Positions 14,151 through 24,275 of a stretch of 35,808 nucleotides of DNA are shown here, in pieces. Both the position numbers and the translations under genes were made by a program. Origin of the DNA: Treponema sp. (lineage in GTDB: Bacteria; Spirochaetota; Spirochaetia; Treponematales; Treponemataceae). The notes beneath the pieces are model-generated. The model did no database searches, was not told the DNA's origin, and saw only the letters and a list, made by a program, of their open reading frames with translations. The stretch is taken from assembly GCA_017450845.1 (NCBI GenBank), contig JAFSSU010000082.1, forward strand, positions 1-35,808. The letters are read 5' to 3'. Within the stretch, counting starts at the first letter, position 1. Every line of letters begins with the position of its first letter.

Positions 14151-16982
14151 ATGGCGAAAGTAAGCGTCAAGATTGACGGCGACTCCAAGGGAGCCGAACA
14201 GGCGATAAAGAAAGTAAAGGACCAGCTGGGGAAACTTGCCGACAGCAAGACGGCGAAGGGGCTCAGCACGCTCTCATTGGGATTCTCGGGAATCACCCAG
14301 ATGGCGGGGACTGCCAGGGATGCCCTGCAAAAGGTCGCGGCTGCGGTCAACGAGTGCACGGAGGCCTACCGGGTGCAGGCTAACGCCGAGATACGGCTTG
14401 AGCAGGCGGCGCGGAACAATCCCTACCTTGACTCATCTTCGGTCACGAACCTAAAGAATTTCGCGTCCGAGATACAGAGCATGACCACATACGGCGACGA
14501 GGAGCTCCTTCCCTTCATGGCCCAGCTTGCGGCCGCCGGACGTACCGAAGAGCAGGTCATGGACATAATGAAGGCCTCCGTTGACCTAGCCGCCTCCGGC
14601 ACCATGTCGCTCGACTCGGCGGTGAAGGCGTTGAACGGAACCTACCAGGGGAACGTTGGCACTCTCGGAAAGCAGATAGCCGGAGTCAAGAGCCTCACCA
14701 AGGAACAGCTCGCGAACGGGGAGGCCGTGAAGCTCGTAGCGGAGAACTACAAGGGCATGGCAGAGGAGACCGCCCGTGCGACGGGGGCAGCCAAACAGCT
14801 CAAGATCGCCTGGGGAGACTTCAAGGAGCACCTGGGCTCCGGGTTCGAGGCGATAATCGCGCCGATTAACCGCGGAATCACCGGAATACTTACGTCCGTA
14901 AACAACACAATATCGGGCCTCAAAGAAGCAATAAGGCAGGAGAAAATCTACAAGCAGATCCAGATGGGAAATTCTTCCGGTCTGGACTCCTCCCAAACCA
15001 AGGTTGCGAGGGACACCGCCGGAGTCAAGAAAACTGCCGCGGCTGCATGGCTGGCGGAAAACAGGAACGATGTGGTGGACACGTTCGCCCAGCTGTCGGT
15101 TGACGATGAGGGAAATCAAACGCATGTAACAACCCCGTGGGGGTTCTGGGCGAACCAGAATGAAATGTGGAAGGACCTCAACGCCATAGCCGCAGCCATG
15201 AGAAAGGAAAAGAAAGCCCGCACCGACGCAGAAAACCTGTGGGTAAAGAGGGGTGAGCAGCTTCCAGTCGCATTCCAAAAATATCTCGACGCGCTTGTCG
15301 GATATAATGAGTCGATGGACGAATGGAACAATGCCGTCGCCGCCCACTCCAATAAACTGAAGGAGGAGCAGGAAGCCGAGCAGAAAAGGCTTGCCGAGGA
15401 ATGGAGTTCCGAGGTCACGGAGGCGGTCGCCAAGGCCAGGAGCAGGGTGTCCGCCGTTGACTCTATGAGAGAGCTGGAGAAGGAAGCCGGAAGGGACTGG
15501 AGTGAAGCTGAGTACGCCAAGAGACTTGACGACGCATACTACGAGGCATATAAAGCCCTTCTGGAGCAGTCATCTGATGCGGCAAGGATGAAGAACGAAT
15601 CAGCGGTGATGGCTTTTTCCGAAGAGGCAAAAAAAGCCGCCCGGAACGCCAGCAAATACAGCGACAAGACTACGACATCCACCGGCTCATCAGGAACCAC
15701 GGAGAAGGAGCGCGACATCATAGCCGAGGCGGTCAAGGCCTACGCGGATGCCGAGAACGAACTCATAGGAAAGCGGAACCTCACCGGCGGCTACGAGGCG
15801 GGAGGAAGGGACTCAAACGAGTTCCTTTACAACTCGCTCTACAAGATACTTGAGAACCTCGTCAAGGAAAACCCGAATGCCATACAGATCAGCGCGTCCG
15901 GCAACTTGCAGACGGACACGGGAGACCAGCGGCTTCTTGACCTGCTTGAGAAGTTCAACGGGCTCGCCTCAAACATGAGGGGCTACGAGAAGGAGGACTC
16001 CAACAACGAAATTAAGGAAGCCCTTTTGCAGCAGCTGCTTGAAGTCCAGAATCAGGAGGAGGAAAAACTCTCCGACATCCTGAAAAAAAGAAAATCCGAG
16101 CTGGAGTCCTATGCAAAAGACGTTGCCGGGATGTACGCTGAGGAATCCGAGGAAAGACAGAACGTCGAGACGGTCACCGCGGCGGCGATGGCAGACCTTG
16201 ACAAGCAGATAACGGAGGCGAAGAGGGCAGAGAGCCGTGAGCGAATCAAGATAGCCCTTGAGGAGGCCCAGGCGATGACGGCGGCGGTGCAGTCATACGT
16301 GGACAAGTCCGCTCAGCTCATCAACTACCTCTCCGACCTGAGCATCAAGGCGGCGGACGCGGAGAAGGCATCCAAGATGGCTGACCTTGAGGAGCAGTAT
16401 GAGAACGGCATCATAGCCGAGACCGACTACGTGGAGAAGCAGAAGGAAATCGAGAAGGAGGCGGCTGACCAGAAGTACAAGGCCGAGCTTTGGCAGTGGG
16501 GAAGCAACCTCGCGCAGATGGCTGTGTCAGGCGCGCAGGCCGTGCTCTCAGCCCTCAGCACACAGCCGATTTACGCTGGAATCGCGATGGCGGGACTTGT
16601 CGGTGCCATGACAGCCGCGCAGATGGGGGTCGCCATAGCGAACAAGCCGAAGGCACCGTCATTCGCCGAGGGAGGAATCGTCCCCGGCAGCTCATGGACG
16701 GGGGACAACGTACAGGCCAACGTAAACTCGGGAGAGATGATACTGACCAGGGCACAGCAGGCGGATCTCTGGAAGCGTCTCAACTCGGGGCAGTCAGGCT
16801 GGGGAAGCGTCGCCGTGAACAACTACATGGGAAAGGACGCGAGCATAAGGACAAGGAGAAACGAGCGCGGGCTCACGATAGACGTTCTTGACGCGCACAT
16901 AAACAGGCAGATGGCAATGGGAGGATATGACTCAGGATTTGCGGGGCATGACATGAGCTCCAAGGGGGTGAGATACCTATGA
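14151..16982 (+). CDS. tape measure protein
   Basis: A 943-residue protein that sets tail length and is ejected with the DNA. It has an N-terminal coiled coil (GAEQAIKKVKDQLGKLADSK), a hydrophobic middle typical of the family (FASEIQSMTTYGDEELLPFMAQLAAAGRTEEQVMDIM, the tape-measure domain), long charged coiled coils from about residue 390 to 780, a hydrophobic segment near 785-825, and the common ending FAEGGIVPG...NSGEMILTRAQQADLW. At the usual 1.5 angstrom per residue the tail would be about 140 nm (inferred). It overlaps the next gene by four bases. Confidence 0.93.
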   Translation: MAKVSVKIDGDSKGAEQAIKKVKDQLGKLADSKTAKGLSTLSLGFSGITQMAGTARDALQKVAAAVNECTEAYRVQANAEIRLEQAARNNPYLDSSSVTNLKNFASEIQSMTTYGDEELLPFMAQLAAAGRTEEQVMDIMKASVDLAASGTMSLDSAVKALNGTYQGNVGTLGKQIAGVKSLTKEQLANGEAVKLVAENYKGMAEETARATGAAKQLKIAWGDFKEHLGSGFEAIIAPINRGITGILTSVNNTISGLKEAIRQEKIYKQIQMGNSSGLDSSQTKVARDTAGVKKTAAAAWLAENRNDVVDTFAQLSVDDEGNQTHVTTPWGFWANQNEMWKDLNAIAAAMRKEKKARTDAENLWVKRGEQLPVAFQKYLDALVGYNESMDEWNNAVAAHSNKLKEEQEAEQKRLAEEWSSEVTEAVAKARSRVSAVDSMRELEKEAGRDWSEAEYAKRLDDAYYEAYKALLEQSSDAARMKNESAVMAFSEEAKKAARNASKYSDKTTTSTGSSGTTEKERDIIAEAVKAYADAENELIGKRNLTGGYEAGGRDSNEFLYNSLYKILENLVKENPNAIQISASGNLQTDTGDQRLLDLLEKFNGLASNMRGYEKEDSNNEIKEALLQQLLEVQNQEEEKLSDILKKRKSELESYAKDVAGMYAEESEERQNVETVTAAAMADLDKQITEAKRAESRERIKIALEEAQAMTAAVQSYVDKSAQLINYLSDLSIKAADAEKASKMADLEEQYENGIIAETDYVEKQKEIEKEAADQKYKAELWQWGSNLAQMAVSGAQAVLSALSTQPIYAGIAMAGLVGAMTAAQMGVAIANKPKAPSFAEGGIVPGSSWTGDNVQANVNSGEMILTRAQQADLWKRLNSGQSGWGSVAVNNYMGKDASIRTRRNERGLTIDVLDAHINRQMAMGGYDSGFAGHDMSSKGVRYL

Positions 16983-17335
16983 CAGTATACAGCTGGCCTT
17001 CCGGCGTTCCGATGAAAGCGTCCGGTGTTACCGACAGCCTCGACGACAACCGCGTGGTGACAAAGAGCGAGAGCGGAATCGTGCTGTCATATTCCCGGAA
17101 CACATTCACTCCAAGGGTCTGGGATGTCACCATCCACATGACCAGGGCACAGTATGAGACCTTAATTGAATGGTACAGGACGACACTGGGCGGCGGCGCG
17201 GGATGGTTCCGCTATCCCGACCTCTCCCTGCTTGACGGCACCCTCGCGACATACATGATGGATTCTATACCCGAGCCCTCCGGCACTCAGGACTGGATTG
17301 ACGTGGGCATGAAGTTCAGGGAGGTTCCGGCATGA
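16979..17335 (+). CDS. minor tail protein (lambda gpM position)
   Basis: A 118-residue beta-rich protein (SGVTDSLDDNRVVTKSESGIVLSYSR ... WDVTIHMTRAQYETLIEWYRTTLGGGAGWFRYPD) directly after the tape measure. The order here (M, L, K, J-like) reproduces the lambda tail-tip cluster. It is presumed to form part of the distal ring below the tube. Neighbouring genes overlap by four bases on both sides. Confidence 0.7.
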   Translation: MTVYSWPSGVPMKASGVTDSLDDNRVVTKSESGIVLSYSRNTFTPRVWDVTIHMTRAQYETLIEWYRTTLGGGAGWFRYPDLSLLDGTLATYMMDSIPEPSGTQDWIDVGMKFREVPA

Positions 17336-17790
17336 CGGCAGACCAGCTCTACGGCATTCTTACTCATTCAGGAACATACAGCCTCCCGTATCTCTTCCGC
17401 TTTCACCATGACAGCTTCGGCACGCTCCTTCTGTGCGGAAACAACGAGGCCATAACGTATGACGGCGAGACCTACCTTCCGGCGAACATAAGCTACTCGC
17501 GCCCTAAAAGCCAGAACGGAGTGCTTACGGGGGGAACCCTCACCGCGTCGCTCATCGGAAACTCGCTCCCTGAATTTTTCGCGGCGGGGGATTTCCTCAT
17601 GTCCGTGGAGGTCGTGGGAGTGGTCGCGGATGGCGGGACGGTGGAGCCGTTCAGGATGTTCCGGCACCGCTACGGTGACATGACGGTATCAGGAATGGAG
17701 CTGACAATCTCATTCACTTCGGATGACCGAATGGGAATGACATTCCCGCCGGACATCTTCGACGCGGACAACAACAGGGGGAACGCATGA
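17332..17790 (+). CDS. minor tail protein (lambda gpL position)
   Basis: A 152-residue beta-rich protein (LPYLFRFHHDSFGTLLLCGNNEAITYDGETYLPANISYSRPKSQNGVLTGGTLTASLIG). That layout, with a GETYLPANI-type strand pair, is found in tail-tip proteins of siphophages. It lacks the C-terminal iron-sulphur cysteines of lambda gpL, so it is only a positional counterpart. Overlaps join it to both neighbours. Confidence 0.7.
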   Translation: MTADQLYGILTHSGTYSLPYLFRFHHDSFGTLLLCGNNEAITYDGETYLPANISYSRPKSQNGVLTGGTLTASLIGNSLPEFFAAGDFLMSVEVVGVVADGGTVEPFRMFRHRYGDMTVSGMELTISFTSDDRMGMTFPPDIFDADNNRGNA

Positions 17791-18155
17791 TCGAAATATC
17801 AGACCTTCTCGGAAAACCGTACACGGACGGAGGACGCGGCCCGGATTCCTACGACTGCTACGGAGTGGTGCTGGAGGTCGCGCGCAGAATGGGAGTGGAG
17901 CTGACGGACATCCGGCACGAGGGACATGGGCTTGAGCTGTGCGGATTGTGGCCGTCTCTCGGCAAGAACGTGCATCCGGTGGACCATGCGGAGGAGGGCG
18001 TGCTCGTGGAGTGCGAGACGGACGGAGAGCTCCATTTGGGGCTTGCGCTCGACAGGCGGATGATGATACACGCGACGTACAACCGGGGAGTATGCGTCCA
18101 TCCCATGTCGCTTTTTAAAATAAGGAGGCTCTATGGCATCGGTATACAGATATGA
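17787..18155 (+). CDS. NlpC/P60-type tail peptidase (lambda gpK-like)
   Basis: A 122-residue cysteine peptidase of the NlpC/P60 type, probably a tail-tip enzyme that opens peptidoglycan during infection. The catalytic Cys is in DSYDCYG (Cys24) and the candidate His is in GELHLGLALD (His83); His95 follows. It is shorter than lambda gpK and lacks the JAMM domain. It ends with its last 23 bases overlapping the tail-tip gene. Confidence 0.8.
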   Translation: MIEISDLLGKPYTDGGRGPDSYDCYGVVLEVARRMGVELTDIRHEGHGLELCGLWPSLGKNVHPVDHAEEGVLVECETDGELHLGLALDRRMMIHATYNRGVCVHPMSLFKIRRLYGIGIQI

Positions 18156-21100
18156 CGGCGCGGGAAACGACGTATCGTTTATCAACATCTCAGGGAAAAT
18201 CAGTGACTGCATCGACGCTGACTGGGACCAGTACATCCTGCTGAGAGCCGGGGAGAGGGTGACACCCGACCTTGTGCCGGAAGCCTCGGACATAATCTAC
18301 ATGAGGCGCATCCCAAGGGGAACGGCGGTCGCAATCACACTCGGAGTCGTCGCACTCGTGGGAGCCGTGGGCGCGGGAGTATACTCTTATGTCCAGCAGA
18401 AAAAAATCAACGAGTACCAGGAAAAGCTCGCGGAGAACCAGAAGAAAATGTCGGCGGGAAGCACCGTGCAGAAGCTCCCGTATGTCCGCGGCGCGTCTAA
18501 CTCACCGGCGACCGGGCACTCATTCCCGTACATCCTGGGAGAGACGCTTTTCACTCCCTACAAGCTCTGTCCCGACCACATAAGCATCTCGGGGACGGAC
18601 GGAGCCGACCAGTACTGGTACATGGTCATGGAGTGCGGTTTCTCCTCCCTGTGCTTCCGAAAGATGATGCTCGGGTCAAACAAAATCATCAGCTTCTCAG
18701 GCGACACCCCGCAGAGCGGAACGTTCAGCTTTGACCAGGGAGCCTACTACGACGCGGGAAACTTTGCTGAAATAAGGCAGACCGGAAATTTCACCGAGCC
18801 TGAGTTCAACCGAAAAGTAATTTATTCAAACTTCATGGAGGAGATACCTCACCGCCACATTCCCAGCGACGCGACACAGCAGGAGGCGCAGGAGATTGAG
18901 GACGAGTGGAGGCGGGGGCTTGTCAAGCAGCTCCCCGACCACGTGATGTCGGTGGAGGTCATAATCATGTTTGACGGACTCCGTAAATTCGACGAGGATG
19001 ACGGCGCGTGGGTCTCCGCTTCCGCGACGCTCCAGGTACAGTGGGCCAACGTTGATTCCCCGGAGGAGTCGGACTGGCACGACTTCGACCTTGCCTTCAA
19101 TCAGAACGGAACGCGCAGCAACTCATTCTCACGGAACGCCCGGAAGCAGCTGAGATATTCCACGACGCAGACTTTCACCCCGGCGCAGACAATTGGAAAG
19201 AATGTGAGCGTGAGAATCCGGCGCACCACTCCAAAGGCAAGCGGAACCGCAAAGGACACCGTGTATCTCATGGCCGTGCAGTCATCAATATACGACGCGG
19301 AAAAAAGCACCAGTCAGGAATTCGTCCCGGCCATGCCGCTTGAGGCACCCCAGAGGGACAAGTGCACGAGAATCGGAATCAGGATCAAGAGCACTTCCGC
19401 CACCGACGGCTACATGGACTCATTCTCCGTAGTCCAGTGCGGATGCTGCCGGACGTGGGACGGTACGTCATGGTCATCGGCGAAAGTTCCGGAAAGGAAC
19501 CTTGCCGCGTGGGTGCTTGAGATACTGACAAGCGGAATCCACGAGCCGTCAAGATACCTTGACTCGGAGCTCGACCTCGGGACGTTCGGCGAATGGTACG
19601 AGTACTGCGAGGAAAACGGAATATATGCGGACGGAGCAGTCACGGACGCGACCGCGAAAAAGGGACTGATTGAGAAACTTCTTGCCAACGGAAACGCCGC
19701 CCTTGTGATGAACGAGACATCGGGACTCATGGAGGTCGCCGTGGATTCCGGGCGTGATTATCCGGTCGCCCTCCTCACGTCCGACAACATGATCAGCATG
19801 ACGGCGACAAAAACCGTGCGCAGGATTGCGGACGGGGTAAAGGTGACATACGTCAACAAGGACGCGGGATATGAGGCTGACAGCGTTACATTCATGCGCG
19901 ACGGCGGAGGATATGACCCGGCATCCGACACCCTCACCACGACGGCCCTCTCATACATAACGGACTACACGCAGGCGTACCGCAGGGCATGGCGGACAAT
20001 GGCGGAGGAAATCGCACGTCCCATGTCGGCTACCGTCAAGGTGGGGCAGGGAGGAGGTTTTTACCGTCTCTTCGACTGCGTTGACCTGCAGCACGACTCG
20101 CTGAGCATCGGACTCGGCCACGGGGTCATCAGGTCGCTCTCATGGATCGGGGGCCGGCTGTCTCACATTGAGCTCGCCGGGTTCGTCGATTTTCCCGCTT
20201 CGGGAAGGTGCGGCGTCATAGTCAACTGCACGTCCACGCCCGGAGTAATTCCCCTTGAGGTGACCGGGGAGGGCCGCGCGTCCGTCCTTTCGGTGCTCAC
20301 GGAAATATCTGAGAACGCTCCCAAAATCCCTTCTCCGGGCGACACCCTCAGCTTCGGGCTCCTTGACGGGGACAGCGGGTTCTCACGCATAACCACCAGG
20401 ATGCTCATAACGGGTGTCTCCCCGGATGACGACGGCTACACGCTACAGCTCACCGAGTACAACGCGGACGTTTACTCATACGGGACATTGCCGGAGTACA
20501 AGTCGAACATCACTCCGAGGCCCGAATCAACGAAGCTCAGCATCAGGGACGTAAGGGAGTACGCGGAGCCCTCTGACGTTTCGGCGGCCGTAGCGGCTCT
20601 TGAGGCGGGGACGGGGGAAACTGCCGCTCCTCCCGACTCGGTTACGGGGCTGTCCGCATCCGCCGGGGAATCGGGAATAGAGCTCTCATGGGGCGCGCCC
20701 GGACGAGGCCTCAAGAATTCCGTCCAGAAATATGAGGTGCAGGTAACCTACGACAGAACCGCGGATGAGCCTGAGTGGGAGAGCGCGGGCACAAGCAAGA
20801 CGAACTCCTTCTCCTTCATGTTCCAGAGGAGCGTGCACGGCTACCCGGAGGCGGACGCTTTCCAGCCATGGGCATTCAGGATCCGAGCCGTCAACATATA
20901 CAGCCTTGCGAGCGACTGGACTCAGTGCGTGGTGGACGCTTCATCATACGGAACGTGGATTCTGGGAGTTCCGAAACTGGAGGACAGGACGCTTGACCGC
21001 ACGGCCATTCTTTCCCTGAGCGCATCACCCCAGTCCAACAGGCAGGTTTACGGAAACATCCGGTACCATGTGAGGATCCGCAGGGGTCGCATTGACGGCT

Positions 21101-22530
21101 ATCACTCGGTGAAGTACTGGATGCACGACACGTCCAATGACACGTACTGGTATCTGCTCACAAACTCACGCTCACCGGACGTGGAGACGGAGAAGGACGC
21201 TGCATGGACGGAGGGAACCGAGGCTGATTGGGATGCCGACGAGAGGACGGATTTCACGTCGGCAAGTGACCAGGACACGGACCATGAGTACAGCTACACC
21301 ATGGCCGAGCAGACGATTCCGGCTGACACTGAATGGCACGTTCCGGCATCTGTGGAAGACCCGTATGCGTCATGGCAGAATTACAAGACGGCAACAACTG
21401 AGCCAGCATTGCAGAAGGACAGGTATGTCTCAGCGTCATCCACATACACGCAGACGCTTCCGCTCTACTTCACGGATACGGTAAGCGACCCGAACAATCC
21501 CGTGCTGAACCTTGTGAACACTCCTTATTATTTTGACGTGCGGTGCGTTAGCGAGGCCGGAGTGGGTCCCTGGCTTTCCGGTTCCGACAACTGGGCGGCA
21601 GGACATGACGGAAGGGCGATAACCGCACTCTGCACGAATTTTCGCGATTTCGTAAAGGCTAACGAAACGGCACAGAAAGCATACATCACCGAGCTCTCGG
21701 CGATAACGGCAAATCTCGGTGAAATATCTGAGGGCTCACTTACTGGCGACAAATTCAACTACTGGCTCCTCTCCAACAGGATAGGCGCAAGGGTTCCGGA
21801 GGATTACAAGGGGGCTTTCCGTGTCGGAGGGCCTAACCAGTATTTAATGGTGCAGCCGGTTGTCGTCGGAGGAGAGATTGTTGACTACAACATCTCCCTT
21901 GTAGCCCAGAACATCAGCTTCACGTCAAGCGGTGTTGACATCGGAAACGTGAATCTTGAGTCCGGCACATACATCTACAGCGAGCGTGGCCCGAACATAA
22001 GGCTCCACCTCACGGCATGGGGAATCACTGTCCACAGGAAGATAAACCCGGGCCTTGACTGGACGGGCAACTACACCGAGTGCGGAACCATTGAGGTAAG
22101 GACGAAGAGCGTCAACGGCGTGACAAAATCATCGCTCATAATCTCCAACGATCCCGGACAGGTCGATTTCGGACTGACGGTTAACGGCGTGACTGCGTAC
22201 CACTTCGCAGGAACCGTGCTTGACGAGAACGGAGCTGACTCAAAGTCACTTGCGCTTGACGGCACAAAGCTGGAGGACGATGGCGGCTACATCGAGGAGT
22301 ATGACATCGGCAACGGTCTGTACGGCGGTGAAATCAGCGCGGAGCAGGACACGCAGACTGTGGTTCTGCACAAGATGGACTCCATGTACGTGAACGGAGG
22401 GCACCTTGTGCATTCCGATGGGACTGTCACCACTACGCTCGCGGAAGAAATGAACGGCGCGGCATCGACATCATGGGGACTGACCGCCGCCCAGGTCGCC
22501 GCGAGGATTTTTACGCCGGAGGAGGAATAA
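18133..22530 (+). CDS. tail-tip host-specificity protein (lambda gpJ-like)
   Basis: A 1465-residue baseplate-hub protein at the tail tip. It has an N-terminal region with a hydrophobic segment (about residues 64-87, typical of this family and also of lambda gpI/J fusions), then the tail-hub core (SFPYILGETLFTPYKLCPDHISISGT ...), a fibronectin type III-like segment around residues 830-930 (VTGLSASAGESGIELSWGAP), and beta-rich C-terminal repeats. It reads through to the fibre gene with only one base between stop and the next ATG. The hub role is known for the family; the receptor is unknown. Confidence 0.88.
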   Translation: MASVYRYDGAGNDVSFINISGKISDCIDADWDQYILLRAGERVTPDLVPEASDIIYMRRIPRGTAVAITLGVVALVGAVGAGVYSYVQQKKINEYQEKLAENQKKMSAGSTVQKLPYVRGASNSPATGHSFPYILGETLFTPYKLCPDHISISGTDGADQYWYMVMECGFSSLCFRKMMLGSNKIISFSGDTPQSGTFSFDQGAYYDAGNFAEIRQTGNFTEPEFNRKVIYSNFMEEIPHRHIPSDATQQEAQEIEDEWRRGLVKQLPDHVMSVEVIIMFDGLRKFDEDDGAWVSASATLQVQWANVDSPEESDWHDFDLAFNQNGTRSNSFSRNARKQLRYSTTQTFTPAQTIGKNVSVRIRRTTPKASGTAKDTVYLMAVQSSIYDAEKSTSQEFVPAMPLEAPQRDKCTRIGIRIKSTSATDGYMDSFSVVQCGCCRTWDGTSWSSAKVPERNLAAWVLEILTSGIHEPSRYLDSELDLGTFGEWYEYCEENGIYADGAVTDATAKKGLIEKLLANGNAALVMNETSGLMEVAVDSGRDYPVALLTSDNMISMTATKTVRRIADGVKVTYVNKDAGYEADSVTFMRDGGGYDPASDTLTTTALSYITDYTQAYRRAWRTMAEEIARPMSATVKVGQGGGFYRLFDCVDLQHDSLSIGLGHGVIRSLSWIGGRLSHIELAGFVDFPASGRCGVIVNCTSTPGVIPLEVTGEGRASVLSVLTEISENAPKIPSPGDTLSFGLLDGDSGFSRITTRMLITGVSPDDDGYTLQLTEYNADVYSYGTLPEYKSNITPRPESTKLSIRDVREYAEPSDVSAAVAALEAGTGETAAPPDSVTGLSASAGESGIELSWGAPGRGLKNSVQKYEVQVTYDRTADEPEWESAGTSKTNSFSFMFQRSVHGYPEADAFQPWAFRIRAVNIYSLASDWTQCVVDASSYGTWILGVPKLEDRTLDRTAILSLSASPQSNRQVYGNIRYHVRIRRGRIDGYHSVKYWMHDTSNDTYWYLLTNSRSPDVETEKDAAWTEGTEADWDADERTDFTSASDQDTDHEYSYTMAEQTIPADTEWHVPASVEDPYASWQNYKTATTEPALQKDRYVSASSTYTQTLPLYFTDTVSDPNNPVLNLVNTPYYFDVRCVSEAGVGPWLSGSDNWAAGHDGRAITALCTNFRDFVKANETAQKAYITELSAITANLGEISEGSLTGDKFNYWLLSNRIGARVPEDYKGAFRVGGPNQYLMVQPVVVGGEIVDYNISLVAQNISFTSSGVDIGNVNLESGTYIYSERGPNIRLHLTAWGITVHRKINPGLDWTGNYTECGTIEVRTKSVNGVTKSSLIISNDPGQVDFGLTVNGVTAYHFAGTVLDENGADSKSLALDGTKLEDDGGYIEEYDIGNGLYGGEISAEQDTQTVVLHKMDSMYVNGGHLVHSDGTVTTTLAEEMNGAASTSWGLTAAQVAARIFTPEEE

Positions 22531-22531
22531 C

Positions 22532-24118
22532 ATGGCTGATTACAGTGTGAGCTACACGGAGCTTGACTCCTTGCTTGCAGGACTGCCCGCCAATACGGAG
22601 CAGACACCCTACGATATTGAGATAACGGAGGTAACGCCGGAATTCCTTGCTGGCAGTGGCTCACAAATCCTTCCCAATACACTTCAATCTGTTCTGTACA
22701 ACAACAGCTCCAAGTCTGTCGTTCTCACGTGGGGGGCTTCCGCATCCTCCGTTATTGAGGGAATGAGTTCTGCGGAATACATGTTCGCTTACGGTTACGC
22801 ATTGGTCGGCGTGGATCTTACGCCCATGAAAAATATTACTGCCGCGCAAAGAATGTTTGATGGGGCTCATATTATATCAGCGGATTTGTCCCCGATGGTT
22901 TCCCTGTCTGACGCGACCTCCATGTTGCGGAACTGCTCCCGCCTTACATCCGTTGACACTACAGGACTGAGACGCGTAAAATTTGCGAGCTATATGTTCT
23001 TTGGCTGTTCCGCCCTTGACTCAATAACAATACATGACATGGAATCCGTGACAAAAACCAATTACATGTTCGGTTCATGCAGTTCTCTGTCATACGCTGA
23101 CATATCCTCGATGCACGGCATCACCGACGGAAGCTACATGTTCTCAGGCTGTGTAGAACTGATGCAGGTAGACCTGCCTGACATGCCGGATCTTGGCAAG
23201 GCTGAGAACATGTTCGAGTTATGCCTGAAGTTGCCGACCATTACGCTTAGGGACATTGCCTCCAACGAATGGAATGCCCCGAATCTGAGAGGCATGTTCC
23301 AGAATTGCAGAGCCTTGAGAGATATTCATGGGTGGGCATTGCCTGCGGCAGGAGATTATTGGGGCATGTTTACCGGGTGTAGCACATTGTCTGCAATATA
23401 TACGGAAGAAGAAATTCCCGCTCCGCAGGAATCCTCCTGGCACGCGTGGGACATAAAGAAGGACACCGCTAACAACCAGTCGACAGTAACAGTGTATAAT
23501 CCTGACGGCACCTCAAATTCCGTGAGCGTCCCGTCCGCCGGAACCTACACGATGAAGGTGACTGACAAGGTGGACGAGCTCCTGTTCTCCCCGTCGGAAA
23601 GTATCTCAGCCGCCACGATACAGAAGATGCTGCAGACCAAGGCTCCGATTACCGCAAAGGACGCGCTTGATCCGACCGAGGACAATTTCATGCTGTGGGC
23701 AAAGGACAGGAGCTCCGCAAGAACCAATGTGACGACGGACGTTATTGAGGCGGGAAACAAACTCCCCCCCACGTCGGAAGCCGTGCAAGCTGCCATCGGG
23801 GAAATAATTCCGCTTGTAAAACAACTGGGAGCCATCGAATCATTTCCTGTCGGGGTGGGAAGTGCCAATGCCGTGACTATACCCAAAGATGGATTCATTT
23901 TGTGTTCGTTTTCGCGAGGCGATTTTACCTCAAGCAACATCTGCCCAAGCATCATCGTCAATGGGTTTACGTTCGGCATCGGCTCATCTGATTCTACAGC
24001 TTCTTATACAGTATCCAGAGCGACCACCACCATTCCTGTAATTACAGGCGATGTTGTGTATCTTGACCAGTCTCAAGGTGTGACTGTTTATGCACGATTT
24101 TATGAGAATATGGAATAA
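22532..24118 (+). CDS. tail fibre with BspA-like repeats and switchable C-terminus
   Basis: A 528-residue probable receptor-binding fibre. Residues about 80-290 contain repeats of the BspA/DUF285 type (YMFFGCSALDSITIHDMESV, NYMFGSCSSLSYADISSM, SYMFSGCVELMQVDLPDMPD), unusual on a phage fibre and common on bacterial surface proteins. A stalk follows to residue 422 (SEAVQAAI). The last 106 residues (GEIIPLVKQLGAIESFPVG ... VTVYARFYENME) lie inside the invertible segment. Inversion would replace them in frame with the 181-residue collar-type end encoded on the other strand, giving 603 residues. AGGAGG precedes the start, which follows the tail-tip stop by one base. Confidence 0.85.
   Translation: MADYSVSYTELDSLLAGLPANTEQTPYDIEITEVTPEFLAGSGSQILPNTLQSVLYNNSSKSVVLTWGASASSVIEGMSSAEYMFAYGYALVGVDLTPMKNITAAQRMFDGAHIISADLSPMVSLSDATSMLRNCSRLTSVDTTGLRRVKFASYMFFGCSALDSITIHDMESVTKTNYMFGSCSSLSYADISSMHGITDGSYMFSGCVELMQVDLPDMPDLGKAENMFELCLKLPTITLRDIASNEWNAPNLRGMFQNCRALRDIHGWALPAAGDYWGMFTGCSTLSAIYTEEEIPAPQESSWHAWDIKKDTANNQSTVTVYNPDGTSNSVSVPSAGTYTMKVTDKVDELLFSPSESISAATIQKMLQTKAPITAKDALDPTEDNFMLWAKDRSSARTNVTTDVIEAGNKLPPTSEAVQAAIGEIIPLVKQLGAIESFPVGVGSANAVTIPKDGFILCSFSRGDFTSSNICPSIIVNGFTFGIGSSDSTASYTVSRATTTIPVITGDVVYLDQSQGVTVYARFYENME
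23779..23799 (+). repeat. left inverted repeat of the fibre switch
   Basis: A 21-base repeat beginning AGCCGTGCAAGC and ending GCCATCGG, coding for A-V-Q-A-A-I-G in the fibre gene. It is perfectly inverted at 24820-24840. With the preceding A it shares AAGCCGTGCAAG (12 bases) with the attP core at 26181-26192. Confidence 0.93.
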
Positions 24119-24142
24119 ATCATTCAGTTTTTCTGGTATACT

Positions 24143-24253
24143 CTATAGTCGGTAATAGCCTCGTTTGTAATCAATCCATGTTCCCCCTGTCAGTGTCTCT
24201 TCTGTAGAATATGATAACGAAATGGACACTGCGTTGCTCGTGACCGCACTCAT
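24143..24253 (-). pseudogene. 36-residue fibre-tip remnant (SAVTSNAV type)
   Basis: Reverse-strand ORF MSAVTSNAVSISLSYSTEETLTGGTWIDYKRGYYRL. Upstream in the same frame the codons read SKFDDIIEHGN, but a TAA blocks further extension. The SAVTSNAV-(linker)-LSYSTEE-(T/G)-WIDYK pattern is the common ending of phage fibre proteins. It begins 22 bases after the stop of the silent collar-type end, so it is probably the tail of an older fibre version left behind by domain exchange. It could still be translated as a small separate protein after inversion. Confidence 0.5.
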
Positions 24254-24275
24254 GTTGCCATGCTCAATTATATCG

